A stretch of 64,000 nucleotides of DNA from Auanema rhodensis (lineage: Eukaryota > Nematoda > Chromadorea > Rhabditida > Rhabditidae), in the NCBI GenBank assembly GCA_964057225.1, contig OZ059900.1, forward strand, positions 21,281,638-21,345,637, given 5' to 3'. Under the pieces are notes generated by a model that saw only the letters and a program-made list of their open reading frames with translations, ran no database searches and had not been told where the DNA came from. Shown in pieces: positions 34,221 to 48,400 of the stretch. How positions within the stretch are numbered: position 1 is the first letter of the stretch; the number at the start of each line of letters is the position of its first letter. Position numbers and translations under genes: made by a program.

Positions 34221-36345
34221 GGAAATTAGCATATTCTGAGGGCACGCCCCTTATGGCTAATATTGATTAAATCGATTTTTGTTCATATGAGTCGTCAAAT
34301 GCGACGAATTTCAGCGTGTTACATACTAAAATGAAGCATTTCACATGCTGAACACTAGAAAAATACAAAAACACAGTATTTTCCATGAGAAATATTTTAT
34401 TATGCTGGAAAACCAGTTTTTGGAAATTTCGCTGTAAACAAGGTTTTGACTTACGATTTCATGTGTTCAAACTCATGCAATGTCAATGAAACCTAGCTCA
34501 AAATTGTTCGTACAACGTCTAGTTCCACTTTCACGACAAAAAAACAGGGGTTAGAAAATTAAGGAAATTAGCATATTCTGAGGGCACGCCCCTTATGGCT
34601 AATATTGATTAAATCGATTTTTGTTCATATGAGTCGTCAAATGCAACGAATTTCAGCGTGTTACATACTAAAATGAAGCATTTTACATGCTGAACACTAG
34701 AAAAATACAAAAACACAGTATTTCCCATGAGAAATATTTTATTATGCTGGAAAACCAGTTTTTGGAAATTTCGCTGTAAACAAGGTTTTGACTTATGATT
34801 TCATGTGTTAAAACTCATGCAATGTCAATGAAACCTGGCTCAAAATTGTTCGTACAACGTCTAGTTCCACTTTCACGACAAAAAAACAGGGGTTAGAAAA
34901 TTAAGGAAATTAGCATATTCTGAGGGCACGCCCCTTATGGCTAATATTGATTAAATCGATTTTTGTTCATATGAGTCGTCAAATGCAACGAATTTCAGCG
35001 TGTTACATACTAAAATGAAGCATTTTACATGCTGAACACTAGAAAAATACAAAAACACAGTATTTCCCATGAGAAATATTTTATTATGCTGGAAAACCAG
35101 TTTTTGGAAATTTCGCTGTAAACAAGGTTTTGACTTATGATTTCATGTGTTAAAACTCATGCAATGTCAATGAAACCTAGCTCAAAATTGTTCGTACAAC
35201 GTCTAGTTCCACTTTCACGACAAAAAACAGGGGTTAGAAAATTAAGGAAATTAGCATATTCTGAGGGCACGCCACTTATGGCTAATATTGATTAAATCGA
35301 TTTTTGTTCATATGAGTCGTCAAATGCAACGAATTTCAGCGTGTTACAAACTAAAATGAAGCATTTTACATGCTGAACACTAGAAAAATACAAAAACACA
35401 GTATTTCCCATGAGAAATATTTTATTATGCTGGAAAACCAGTTTTTGGAAATTTCGCTGTAAACAATGTTTTGACTTACGATTTCATGTGTTCAAACTCA
35501 TGCAATGTCAATGAAACCTGGCTCAAAATTGTTCGTACAACGTCTAGTTCCACTTTCACGACAAAAAAACAGGGGTTAGAAAATTAAGGAAATTAGCATA
35601 TTCTGAGGGCACGCCCCTTATGGCTAATATTGATTAAATCGATTTTTGTTCATATGAGTCGTCAAATGCAACGAATTTCAGCGTGTTACATACTAAAATG
35701 AATCATTTTACATGCTGAACACTAGAAAAATACAAAAACACAGTATTTCCCATGAGAAATATTTTATTATGCTGGAAAACCAGTTTTTGGAAATTTCGCT
35801 GTAAACAAGGTTTTGACTTTCGATTTCATGTGTTCAAACTCATGCAATGTCAATGAAACCTAGCTGAAAATTGTTCGTACAACGTCTAGTTCCACTTTCA
35901 CGACAAAAAAACAGGGGTTAGAAAATTAAGGAAATTAGCATATTCTGAGGGCACGCCCCTTATGGCTAATATTGATTAAATCGATTTTTGTTCATATGAG
36001 TCGTCAAATTCAACGAATTTCAGCGTGTTACATACTAAAATGAATCATTTTACATGCTGAACACTAGAAAAATACAAAAACACAGTATTTCCCATGAGAA
36101 ATATTTTATTATGCTGGAAAACCAGTTTTTCGAAATTTCGCTGTTAACAAGGTTTTGACTTACGATTTCATGTGTTCAAACTCATGCAATGTCAATGAAA
36201 CCTAGTTCAAAATTGTTCGTACAACGTCTAGTTCCACTTTCACGACAAAAAAACAGGGGTTAGAAAATTAAGGAAATTAGCATATTCTGAGGGCACGCCC
36301 CTTATGGCTAATATTGATTAAATCGATTTTTGTTCATATGAGTCG
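34221..36345 (-). repeat. Segment duplicated from the 7.68-9.81 kb region
   Basis: At a constant offset of 26537 bp this segment repeats a long series of rare variants of R0. These are GCGACGAATT (7764/34301), ATTTTCCATG, TTATGATTTC with GTTAAAACTC, a shortened A tract, GCCACTTATGG, ACAAACTAAAATG (8809/35346), AACAATGTTTTG, GAATCATT, CTGAAAATTG, CAAATTCAACG, TTTTTCGAAA and CTAGTTCAAAA. The match starts after TTTAGGAAA on the left, where the two copies differ, and fades near 36350. There one monomer is missing, and similarity resumes later at the same offset. Confidence 0.85.
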
Positions 36346-37689
36346 TCAAATGCAACAAATTTCAGCGTATTACATACTGAAATGAAGCATTTTACATGCT
36401 GAACACTAGAAAAATACAAAAACACAGTATTTCTCATGAGAAATATTTTATTATGCTGGAAAACCAGTTTTTGGAAATTTCGCTGTAAACGAGGTTTTGA
36501 CTTACGATTTCATGTGTTCAAACTCATGCAATGTCATTGAAACCTAGCTCAAAATTGTTCGTACAACGTCTAGTTCCACTTTCACGACAAAAAAACAGGG
36601 GTTAGAAAATTAAGGAAATTAGCATATTCTGAGGGCACGCCCCTTATGGCTAATATTGATTAAATCGATTTTTGTTCATATGAGTCGTCAAATGCAACGA
36701 ATTTCAGCGTGTTACATACTAAAATGAAGCATTTTACATGCTGAACACTAGAAAAATACAAAAACACAGTATTTCTCATGAGAAATATTTTATTATGCTG
36801 GAAAACCAGTTTTTGGAAATTTCGCTGTAAACAAGGTTTTGACTTACGATTTCATGTGTTCAAACTCATGCAATGTCAATGAAACCTAGCTCAAAATTGT
36901 TCGTACAACGTCTAGTTCCACTTTCACGACAAAAAAACAGGGGTTAGAAAATTAAGGAAATTAGCATATTCTGAGGGCACGCCCCTTATGGCTAATATTG
37001 ATTAAATCGATTTTTGTTCATGTGAGTCGTCAAATGCAACGAATTTCAGCGTGTTACATACTAAAATGAAGCATTTTACATGCTGAACACTAGAAAAATA
37101 CAAAAACACAGTATTTCCCATGAGAAATATTTTATTATGCTGGAAAACTAGTTTTTGGAAATTTCGCTGTAAACAATGTTTTGACTTACGATTTCATGTG
37201 TTCAAACTCATGCAATGTCAATGAAACCTGGCTCAAAATTGTTCGTACAACGTCTAGTTCCACTTTCACGACAAAAAAACAGGGGTTAGAAAATTAAGGA
37301 AATTAGCATATTCTGAGGGCACGCCCCTTATGGCTAATATTGATTAAATCGATTTTTGTTCATATGAGTCGTCAAATGCAACGAATTTCAGCGTGTTACA
37401 TACTAAAATGAATCATTTTACATGCTGAACACTAGAAAAATACAAAAACACAGTATTTCCCATGAGAAATATTTTATTATGCTGGAAAACCAGTTTTTGG
37501 AAATTTCGCTGTAAACAAGGTTTTGACTTACGATTTCATGTGTTCAAACTCATGCAATGTCAATGAAACCTAGCTCAAAATTGTTCGTACAACGTCTAGT
37601 TCCACTTTCACGACAAAAAAACAGGGGTTAGAAAATTAAGGAAATTAGCATATTCTGAGGGCACGCCCCTTATGGCTAATATTGATTAA

Positions 37690-40600
37690 ATCGATTTTTG
37701 TTCATATGAGTCGTCAAATGCAACGAATTTCAGCGTGTTACATACTAAAATGAAGCATTTTACATGCTGAACACTAGAAAAATACAAAAACACAGTATTT
37801 CCCATGAGAAATATTTTATTATGCTGGAAAACCAGTTTTTGGAATTTTCGCTGTAAACAAGGTTTTGACTTACGATTTCATGTGTTCAAACTCATGCAAT
37901 GTCAATGAAACCTAGCTCAAAATTGTTCGTACAACGTCTAGTTCCACTTTCACGACAAAAAAACAGGGGTTAGAAAATTAAGGAAATTAGCATATTCTGA
38001 GGGCACGCCCCTTATGGCTAATATTGATTAAATCGATTTTTGTTCATATGAGTCGTCAAATGCAACGAATTTCAGCGTGTTACATACTAAAATGAAGCAT
38101 TTTACATGCTGAATACTTGAAAAATACAAAAACACAGTATTTCCCATGAGAAATATTTTATTATGCTGGAAAACCAGTTTTTGGAAAGTTCGCTGTAAAC
38201 AAGGTTTTGACTTACGATTTCATGTGTTCAAACTCATGCAATGTCAATGAAACCTAGCTCAAAATTGTTCGTACAACGTCTAGTTCCACTTTCACGACAA
38301 AAAAAACAGGGGTTAGAAAATTAAGGAAATTAGCATATTCTGAGGGCACGCCCCTTATGGCTAATATTGATTAAATCGATTTTTGTTCATATGAGTCGTC
38401 AAATGCAACGAATTTCAGCGTGTTACATACTAAAATGAAGCATTTCACATGCTGAACACTAAAAAAATACAAAAACACAGTATTTCCCATGAGAAATATT
38501 TTATTATGCTGGAAAACCAGTTTTTGGAAATTTCGCTGTAAACAAGGTTTTGACTTACGATTTCATGTGTTCAAACTCATGCAATGTCAATGAAACCTAG
38601 CTCAAAATTGTTCGTACAACGTCTAGTTCCACTTTCACGACAAAAAAACAGGGGTTAGAAAATTAAGGAAATTAGCATATTCTGAGGGCACGCCCCTTAT
38701 GGCTAATATTGATTAAATCGATTTTTGTTCATATGAGTCGTCAAATGCAACGAATTTCAGCGTGTTACATACTAAAATGAAGCATTTTACATGCTGAACA
38801 CTAGAAAAATACAAAAACACAGTATTTCTCATGAGAAATATTTTATTATGCTGGAAAACCAGTTTTTGGAAATTTCGCTGTAAACAAGGTTTTGACTTAT
38901 GATTTCATGTGTTCAAACTCATGCAATGTCAATGAAACCTAGCTCAAAATTGTTCGTACAACGTCTAGTTCCACTTTCACGACAAAAAAACAGGGGTTAG
39001 AAAATTAAGGAAATTAGCATATTCTGAGGGCACGCCCCTTATGGCTAATATTGATTAAATCGATTTTTGTTCATATGAGTCGTCAAATGCAACGAATTTC
39101 AGCGTGTTACATACTAAAATGAAACATTTTACATGCTGAACACTAGAAAAATACAAAAACACAGTATTTTCCATGAGAAATATTTTATTATGCTGGAAAA
39201 CCAGTTTTTGGAAATTTCGCTGTAAACAAGGTTTTGACTTACGATTTCATGTGTTCAAACTCATGCAATGTCAATGAAACCTAGCTCAAAATTGTTCGTA
39301 CAACGTCTAGTTCCACTTTCACGACAAAAAAACAGGGGTTAGAAAATTAAGGAAATTAGCATATTCTGAGGGCACGCCCCTTATGGCTAATATTGATTAA
39401 ATCGATTTTTGTTCATATGAGTCGTCAAATGCGACGAATTTCAGCGTGTTACATACTAAAATGAAGCATTTCACATGCTGAACACTAGAAAAATACAAAA
39501 ACACAGTATTTTCCATGAGAAATATTTTATTATGCTGGAAAACCAGTTTTTGGAAACTTCGCTGTAAACAAGGTTTTGACTTACGATTTCATGTGTTCAA
39601 ACTCATGCAATGTCAATGAAACCTAGCTCAAAATTGTTCGTACAACGTCTAGTTCCACTTTCACGACAAAAAAACAGGGGTTAGAAAATTAAGGAAATTA
39701 GCATATTCTGAGGGCACGCCCCTTATGGCTAATATTGATTAAATCGATTTTTGTTCATGTGAGTCGTCAAATGCAACGAATTTCAGCGTGTTACATACTA
39801 AAATGAAGCATTTCACATGCTGAACACTAAAAAAATACAAAAACACAGTATTTCCCATGAGAAATATTTTATTATGCTGGAAAACCAGTTTTTGGAAATT
39901 TCGCTGTAAACAAGGTTTTGACTTACGATTTCATGTGTTCAAACTCATGCAATGTCAATGAAACCTAGCTCAAAATTGTTCGTACAACGTCTAGTTCCAC
40001 TTTCACGACAAAAAAACAGGGGTTAGAAAATTAAGGAAATTAGCATATTCTGAGGGCACGCCCCTTATGGCTAATATTGATTAAATCGATTTTTGTTCAT
40101 GTGAGTCGTCAAATGCAACGAATTTCAGCGTGTTACATACTAAAATGAAGCATTTCACATGCTGAACACTAAAAAAATACAAAAACACAGTATTTCCCAT
40201 GAGAAATATTTTATTATGCTGGAAAACCAGTTTTTGGAAATTTCGCTGTAAACAAGGTTTTGACTTACGATTTCATGTGTTCAAACTCATGCAATGTCAA
40301 TGAAACCTAGCTCAAAATTGTTCGTACAACGTCTAGTTCCACTTTCACGACAAAAAAACAGGGGTTAGAAAATTAAGGAAATTAGCATATTCTGAGGGCA
40401 CGCCCCTTATGGCTAATATTGATTAAATCGATTTTTGTTCATATGAGTCGTCAAATGCAACGAATTTCAGCGTGTTACATACTAAAATGAAGCATTTTAC
40501 ATGCTGAACACTAGAAAAATACAAAAACACAGTATTTCTCATGAGAAATATTTTATTATGCTGGAAAACCAGTTTTTGGAAATTTCGCTGTAAACAAGGT

Positions 40601-41400
40601 TTTGACTTATGATTTCATGTGTTCAAACTCATGCAATGTCAATGAAACCTAGCTCAAAATTGTTCGTACAACGTCTAGTTCCACTTTCACGACAAAAAAA
40701 CAGGGGTTAGAAAATTAAGGAAATTAGCATATTCTGAGGGCACGCCCCTTATGGCTAATATTGATTAAATCGATTTTTGTTCATATGAGTCGTCAAATGC
40801 AACGAATTTCAGCGTGTTACATACTAAAATGAAACATTTTACATGCTGAACACTAGAAAAATACAAAAACACAGTATTTTCCATGAGAAATATTTTATTA
40901 TGCTGGAAAACCAGTTTTTGGAAATTTCGCTGTAAACAAGGTTTTGACTTACGATTTCATGTGTTCAAACTCATGCAATGTCAATGAAACCTAGCTCAAA
41001 ATTGTTCGTACAACGTCTAGTTCCACTTTCACGACAAAAAAACAGGGGTTAGAAAATTAAGGAAATTAGCATATTCTGAGGGCACGCCCCTTATGGCTAA
41101 TATTGATTAAATCGATTTTTGTTCATATGAGTCGTCAAATGCGACGAATTTCAGCGTGTTACATACTAAAATGAAGCATTTCACATGCTGAACACTAGAA
41201 AAATACAAAAACACAGTATTTTCCATGAGAAATATTTTATTATGCTGGAAAACCAGTTTTTGGAAACTTCGCTGTAAACAAGGTTTTGACTTACGATTTC
41301 ATGTGTTCAAACTCATGCAATGTCAATGAAACCTAGCTCAAAATTGTTCGTACAACGTCTAGTTCCACTTTCACGACAAAAAAACAGGGGTTAGAAAATC
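37690..41400 (-). repeat. Local 1710-bp higher-order repeat
   Basis: Two consecutive copies of a five-monomer unit, recognised from linked rare variants at 1710 bp spacing: ACACTAAAAAAATAC (38454/40164, with an added adjacent copy at 39822), AAATGAAACATT (39117/40827), GCGACGAATT (39431/41141) and GGAAACTTCGC (39552/41262). The second copy ends near 41399, where TTAGAAAATC departs from TTAGAAAATT. Confidence 0.8.
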
Positions 41401-44400
41401 AAGGAAATTAGCATATTCTGAGGGCACGCCCCTTATGGCTAATATTGATTAAATCGATTTTTGTTCATATGAGTCGTCAAATGCAACGAATTTCAGCGTG
41501 TTACATACTAAAATGAAGCATTTTACATGCTGAACACTAGAAAAATACAAAAACACAGTATTTCCCATGAGAAATATTTTATTATGCTGGAAAACCAGTT
41601 TTTGGAAATTTCGCTGTAAACAATGTTTTGACTTACGATTTCATGTGTTCAAACTCATGCAATGTCAATGAAACCTGGCTCAAAATTGTTCGTACAACGT
41701 CTAGTTCCACTTTCACGACAAAAAAACAGGGGTTAGAAAATTAAGGAAATTAGCATATTCTGAGGGCACGCCACTTATGGCTAATATTGATTAAATCGAT
41801 TTTTGTTCATATGAGTCGTCAAATGCAACGAATTTCAGCGTGTTACAAACTAAAATGAAGCATTTTACATGCTGAACACTAGAAAAATACAAAAACACAG
41901 TATTTCCCATGAGAAATATTTTATTATGCTGGAAAACCAGTTTTTGGAAATTTCGCTGTAAACAATGTTTTGACTTACGATTTCATGTGTTCAAACTCAT
42001 GCAATGTCAATGAAACCTAGCTGAAAATTGTTCGTACAACGTCTAGTTCCACTTTCACGACAAAAAAACAGGGGTTAGAAAATTAAGGAAATTAGCATAT
42101 TCTGAGGGCACGCCCCTTATGGCTAATATTGATTAAATCGATTTTTGTTCATATGAGTCGTCAAATTCAACGAATTTCAGCGTGTTACATACTAAAATGA
42201 ATCATTTTACATGCTGAACACTAGAAAAATACAAAAACACAGTATTTCCCATGAGAAATATTTTATTATGCTGGAAAACCAGTTTTTCGAAATTTCGCTG
42301 TAAACAAGGTTTTGACTTACGATTTCATGTGTTCAAACTCATGCAATGTCAATGAAACCTAGCTCAAAATTGTTCGTACAACGTCTAGTTCCACTTTCAC
42401 GACAAAAAAACAGGGGTTAGAAAATTAAGGAAATTAGCATATTCTGAGGGCACGCCCCTTATGGCTAATATTGATTAAATCGATTTTTGTTCATATGAGT
42501 CGTCAAATGCAACGAATTTCAGCGTGTTACATACTAAAATGAAGCATTTTACATGCTGAATACTTGAAAAATACAAAAACACAGTATTTCCCATGAGAAA
42601 TATTTTATTATGCTGGAAAACCAGTTTTTGGAAATTTCGCTGTAAACAAGGTTTTGACTTACGATTTCATGTGTTCAAACTCATGCAATGTCAATGAAAC
42701 CTAGCTCAAAATTGTTCGTACAACGTCTAGTTCCACTTTCACGACAAAAAAAACAGGGGTTAGAAAATTAAGGAAATTAGCATATTCTGAGGGCACGCCC
42801 CTTATGGCTAATATTGATTAAATCGATTTTTGTTCATATGAGTCGTCAAATGCAACAAATTTCAGCGTGTTACATACTGAAATGAAGCATTTTACATGCT
42901 GAACACTAGAAAAATACAAAAACACAGTATTTCTCATGAGAAATATTTTATTATGCTGGAAAACCAGTTTTTGGAAATTTCGCTGTAAACAAGGTTTTGA
43001 CTTACGATTTCATGTGTTCAAACTCATGCAATGTCAATGAAACCTAGCTCAAAATTGTTCGTACAACGTCTAGTTCCACTTTCACGACAAAAAAACAGGG
43101 GTTAGAAAATTAAGGAAATTAGCATATTCTGAGGGCACGCCCCTTATGGCTAATATTGATTAAATCGATTTTTGTTCATATGAGTCGTCAAATGCAACGA
43201 ATTTCAGCGTGTTACATACTAAAATGAAGCATTTTACATGCTGAACACTAGAAAAATACAAAAACACAGTATTTCTCATGAGAAATATTTTATTATGCTG
43301 GAAAACCAGTTTTTGGAAATTTCGCTGTAAACAAGGTTTTGACTTACGATTTCATGTGTTCAAACTCATGCAATGTCAATGAAACCTAGCTCAAAATTGT
43401 TCGTACAACGTCTAGTTCCACTTTCACGACAAAAAAACAGGGGTTAGAAAATTAAGGAAATTAGCATATTCTGAGGGCACGCCCCTTATGGCTAATATTG
43501 ATTAAATCGATTTTTGTTCATATGAGTCGTCAAATGCAACGAATTTCAGCGTGTTACATACTAAAATGAATCATTTTACATGCTGAACACTAGAAAAATA
43601 CAAAAACACAGTATTTCCCATGAGAAATATTTTATTATGCTGGAAAACCAGTTTTTGGAAATTTCGCTGTAAACAAGGTTTTGACTTACGATTTCATGTG
43701 TTCAAACTCATGCAATGTCAATGAAACCTAGCTCAAAATTGTTCGTACAACGTCTAGTTCCACTTTCACGACAAAAAAACAGGGGTTAGAAAATTAAGGA
43801 AATTAGCATATTCTGAGGGCACGCCCCTTATGGCTAATATTGATTAAATCGATTTTTGTTCATATGAGTCGTCAAATGCAACGAATTTCAGCGTGTTACA
43901 TACTAAAATGAAGTATTTTACATGCTGAACACTAGAAAAATACAAAAACACAGTATTTCCCATGAGAAATATTTTATTATGCTGGAAAACCAGTTTTTGG
44001 AATTTTCGCTGTAAACAAGGTTTTGACTTACGATTTCATGTGTTCAAACTCATGCAATGTCAATGAAACCTAGCTCAAAATTGTTCGTACAACGTCTAGT
44101 TCCACTTTCACGACAAAAAAACAGGGGTTAGAAAATTAAGGAAATTAGCATATTCTGAGGGCACGCCCCTTATGGCTAATATTGATTAAATCGATTTTTG
44201 TTCATATGAGTCGTCAAATGCAACGAATTTCAGCGTGTTACATACTAAAATGAAGCATTTTACATGCTGAATACTTGAAAAATACAAAAACACAGTATTT
44301 CCCATGAGAAATATTTTATTATGCTGGAAAACCAGTTTTTGGAAATTTCGCTGTAAACAAGGTTTTGACTTACGATTTCATGTGTTCAAACTCATGCAAT

Positions 44401-45336
44401 GTCAATGAAACCTAGCTCAAAATTGTTCGTACAACGTCTAGTTCCACTTTCACGACAAAAAAAACAGGGGTTAGAAAATTAAGGAAATTAGCATATTCTG
44501 AGGGCACGCCCCTTATGGCTAATATTGATTAAATCGATTTTTGTTCATATGAGTCGTCAAATGCAACGAATTTCAGCGTGTTACATACTAAAATGAAGCA
44601 TTTCACATGCTGAACACTAAAAAAATACAAAAACACAGTATTTCCCATGAGAAATATTTTATTATGCTGGAAAACCAGTTTTTGGAAATTTCGCTGTAAA
44701 CAAGGTTTTGACTTACGATTTCATGTGTTCAAACTCATGCAATGTCAATGAAACCTAGCTCAAAATTGTTCGTACAACGTCTAGTTCCACTTTCACGACA
44801 AAAAAACAGGGGTTAGAAAATTAAGGAAATTAGCATATTCTGAGGGCACGCCCCTTATGGCTAATATTGATTAAATCGATTTTTGTTCTTATGAGTCGTC
44901 AAATGCAACGAATTTCAGCGTGTTACATACTAAAATGAAGCATTTTACATGCTGAACACTAGAAAAATACAAAAACACAGTATTTCTCATGAGAAATATT
45001 TTATTATGCTGGAAAACCAGTTTTTGGAAATTTCGCTGTAAACAAGGTTTTGACTTACGATTTCATGTGTTCAAACTCATGCAATGTCAATGAAACCTAG
45101 CTCAAAATTGTTCGTACAACGTCTAGTTCCACTTTCACGACAAAAAAACAGGGGTTAGAAAATTAAGGAAATTAGCATATTCTGAGGGCACGCCCCTTAT
45201 GGCTAATATTGATTAAATCGATTTTTGTTCATATGAGTCGTCAAATGCAACGAATTTCAGCGTGTTACATACTAAAATGAAACATTTTACATGCTGAACA
45301 CTAGAAAAATACAAAACCACAGTATTTCCCATGAGA

Positions 45337-45421
45337 AATATTTTATTATGCTGGAAAACCAGTTTTTGGAAATTTCGCGAATATTTTATTATGCTGGAAA
45401 ACCAGTTTTTGGAAATTTCGC
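45337..45421. repeat. 43-bp direct duplication inside one monomer
   Basis: The segment AATATTTTATTATGC...TTTCGC at 45337-45378 is repeated at 45380-45421, with a single G between the copies. It makes this monomer 385 bp (342+43), as shown by the CGTGTTACAT landmarks at 45261 and 45646. It is the only large insertion I found in the R array. The adjacent sequence also has private changes (ACAAAACCAC, CCTAACTCAGAATTG). Confidence 0.93.
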
Positions 45422-48400
45422 TGTAAACAAGGTTTTGACTTACGATTTCATGTGTTCAAACTCATGCAATGTCAATGAAACCTAACTCAGAATTGTTCGT
45501 ACAACGTCTAGTTCCACTTTCACGACAAAAAAACAGGGGTTAGAAAATTAAGGAAATTAGCATATTCTGAGGGCACGCCCCTTATGGCTAATATTGATTA
45601 AATCGATTTTTGTTCATATGAGTCGTCAAATGCAACGAATTTCAGCGTGTTACATACTAAAATGAAGCATTTCACATGCTGAACACTAAAAAAATACAAA
45701 AACACAGTATTTCCCATGAGAAATATTTTATTATGCTGGAAAACCAGTTTTTGGAAATTTCGCTGTAAACAAGGTTTTGACTTACGATTTCATGTGTTCA
45801 AACTCATGCAATGTCAATGAAACCTAGCTCAAAATTGTTCGTACAACGTCTAGTTCCACTTTCACGACAAAAAAACAGGGGTTAGAAAATTAAGGAAATT
45901 AGCATATTCTGAGGGCACGCCCCTTATGGCTAATATTGATTAAATCGATTTTTGTTCATATGAGTCGTCAAATGCAACGAATTTCAGCGTGTTACATACT
46001 AAAATGAAGCATTTCACATGCTGAACACTAGAAAAATACAAAAACACAGTATTTCCCATGAGAAATATTTTATTATGCTGGAAAACCAGTTTTTGAAAAT
46101 TTCGCTGTAAACAAGGTTTTGACTTACGATTTCATGTGTTCAAACTCATGCAATGTCAATGAAACCTAGCTCAAAATTGTTCGTACAACGTCTAGTTCCA
46201 CTTTCACGACAAAAAAACAGGGGTTAGAAAATTAAGGAAATTAGCATATTCTGAGGGCACGCCCCTTATGGCTAATATTGATTAAATCGATTTTTGTTCA
46301 TATGAGTCGTCAAATGCAACGAATTTCAGCGTGTTACATACTAAAATGAAGCATTTTACATGCTGAACACTAGAAAAATACAAAAACACAGTATTTCTCA
46401 TGAGAAATATTTTATTATGCTGGAAAACCAGTTTTTGGAAATTTCGCTGTAAACAAGGTTTTGACTTACGATTTCATGTGTTCAAACTCATGCAATGTCA
46501 ATGAAACCTAGCTCAAAATTGTTCGTACAACGTCTAGTTCCACTTTCACGACAAAAAAACAGGGGTTAGAAAATTAAGGAAATTAGCATATTCTGAGGGC
46601 ACGCCCCTTATGGCTAATATTGATTAAATCGATTTTTGTTCATATGAGTCGTCAAATGCAACGAATTTCAGCGTGTTACATACTAAAATGAAGCATTTTA
46701 CATGCTGAACACTAGAAAAATACAAAAACACAGTATTTCCCATGAGAAATATTTTATTATGCTGGAAAACCAGTTTTTGGAAATTTCGCTGTAAACAAGG
46801 TTTTGACTTATGATTTCATGTGTTAAAACTCATGCAATGTCAATGAAACCTGGCTCAAAATTGTTCGTACAACGTCTAGTTCCACTTTCACGACAAAAAA
46901 AAGGGGTTAGAAAATTAAAAAAATTAGCATATTCTGAGGGCACGCCCCTTATGGCTAATATTGATTAAATCGATTTTTGTTCATATGAGTCGTCAAATGC
47001 AACGAATTTCAGCGTGTTACATACTAAAATGAAACATTTTACATGCTGAACACTAGAAAAATACAAAAACACAGTATTTCCCATGAGAAATATTTTATTA
47101 TGCTGGAAAACCAGTTTTTGGAAATTTCGCTGTAAACAAGGTTTTGACTTATGATTTCATGTGTTAAAACTCATGCAATGTCAATGAAACCTAGCTCAAA
47201 ATTGTTCGTACAACGTCTAGTTCCACTTTCACGACAAAAAACTGGGGTTAGAAAATCAAGGAAATTAGCATATTCTGAGGGCACGCCCCTTATGGCTAAT
47301 ATTGATTAAATCGATTTTTGTTCATATGAGTCGTCAAATGCAACGAATTTCAGCGTGTTACATACTAAAATGAAGCATTTTACATGCTGAACACTAGAAA
47401 AATACAAAAACACAGTATTTCCCATGAGAAATATTTTATTATGCTGGAAAACCAGTTTTTGGAAATTTCGCTGTAAACAATGTTTTGACTTACGATTTCA
47501 TGTGTTCAAACTCATGCAATGTCAATGAAACCTGGCTCAAAATTGTTCGTACAACGTCTAGTTCCACTTTCACGACAAAAAAACAGGGGTTAGAAAATTA
47601 AGGAAATTAGCATATTCTGAGGGCACGCCCCTTATGGCTAATATTGATTAAATCGATTTTTGTTCATATGAGTCGTCAAATGCAACGAATTTCAGCGTGT
47701 TACATACTAAAATGAATCATTTTACATGCTGAACACTAGAAAAATACAAAAACACAGTATTTCCCATGAGAAATATTTTATTATGCTGGAAAACCAGTTT
47801 TTGGAAATTTCGCTGTAAACAAGGTTTTGACTTACGATTTCATGTGTTCAAACTCATGCAATGTCAATGAAACCTAGCTCAAAATTGTTCGTACAACGTC
47901 TAGTTCCACTTTCACGACAAAAAAACAGGGGTTAGAAAATTAAGGAAATTAGCATATTCTGAGGGCACGCCCCTTATGGCTAATATTGATTAAATCGATT
48001 TTTGTTCATATGAGTCGTCAAATGCAACAAATTTCAGCGTGTTACATACTGAAATGAAGCATTTTACATGCTGAACACTAGAAAAATACAAAAACACAGT
48101 ATTTCTCATGAGAAATATTTTATTATGCTGGAAAACCAGTTTTTGGAAATTTCGCTGTAAACAAGGTTTTGACTTACGATTTCATGTGTTCAAACTCATG
48201 CAATGTCAATGAAACCTAACTCAAAATTGTTCGTACAACGTCTAGTTCCACTTTCACGACAAAAAAACAGGGGTTAGAAAATTAAGGAAATTAGCATATT
48301 CTGAGGGCACGCCCCTTATGGCTAATATTGATTAAATCGATTTTTGTTCATATGAGTCGTCAAATGCAACGAATTTCAGCGTGTTACATACTAAAATGAA

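Noticed and set aside
45291-45485. 64-codon frame
   Set aside because: It is created by the 43 bp duplication shifting the frame inside one monomer, with no protein features or conservation.
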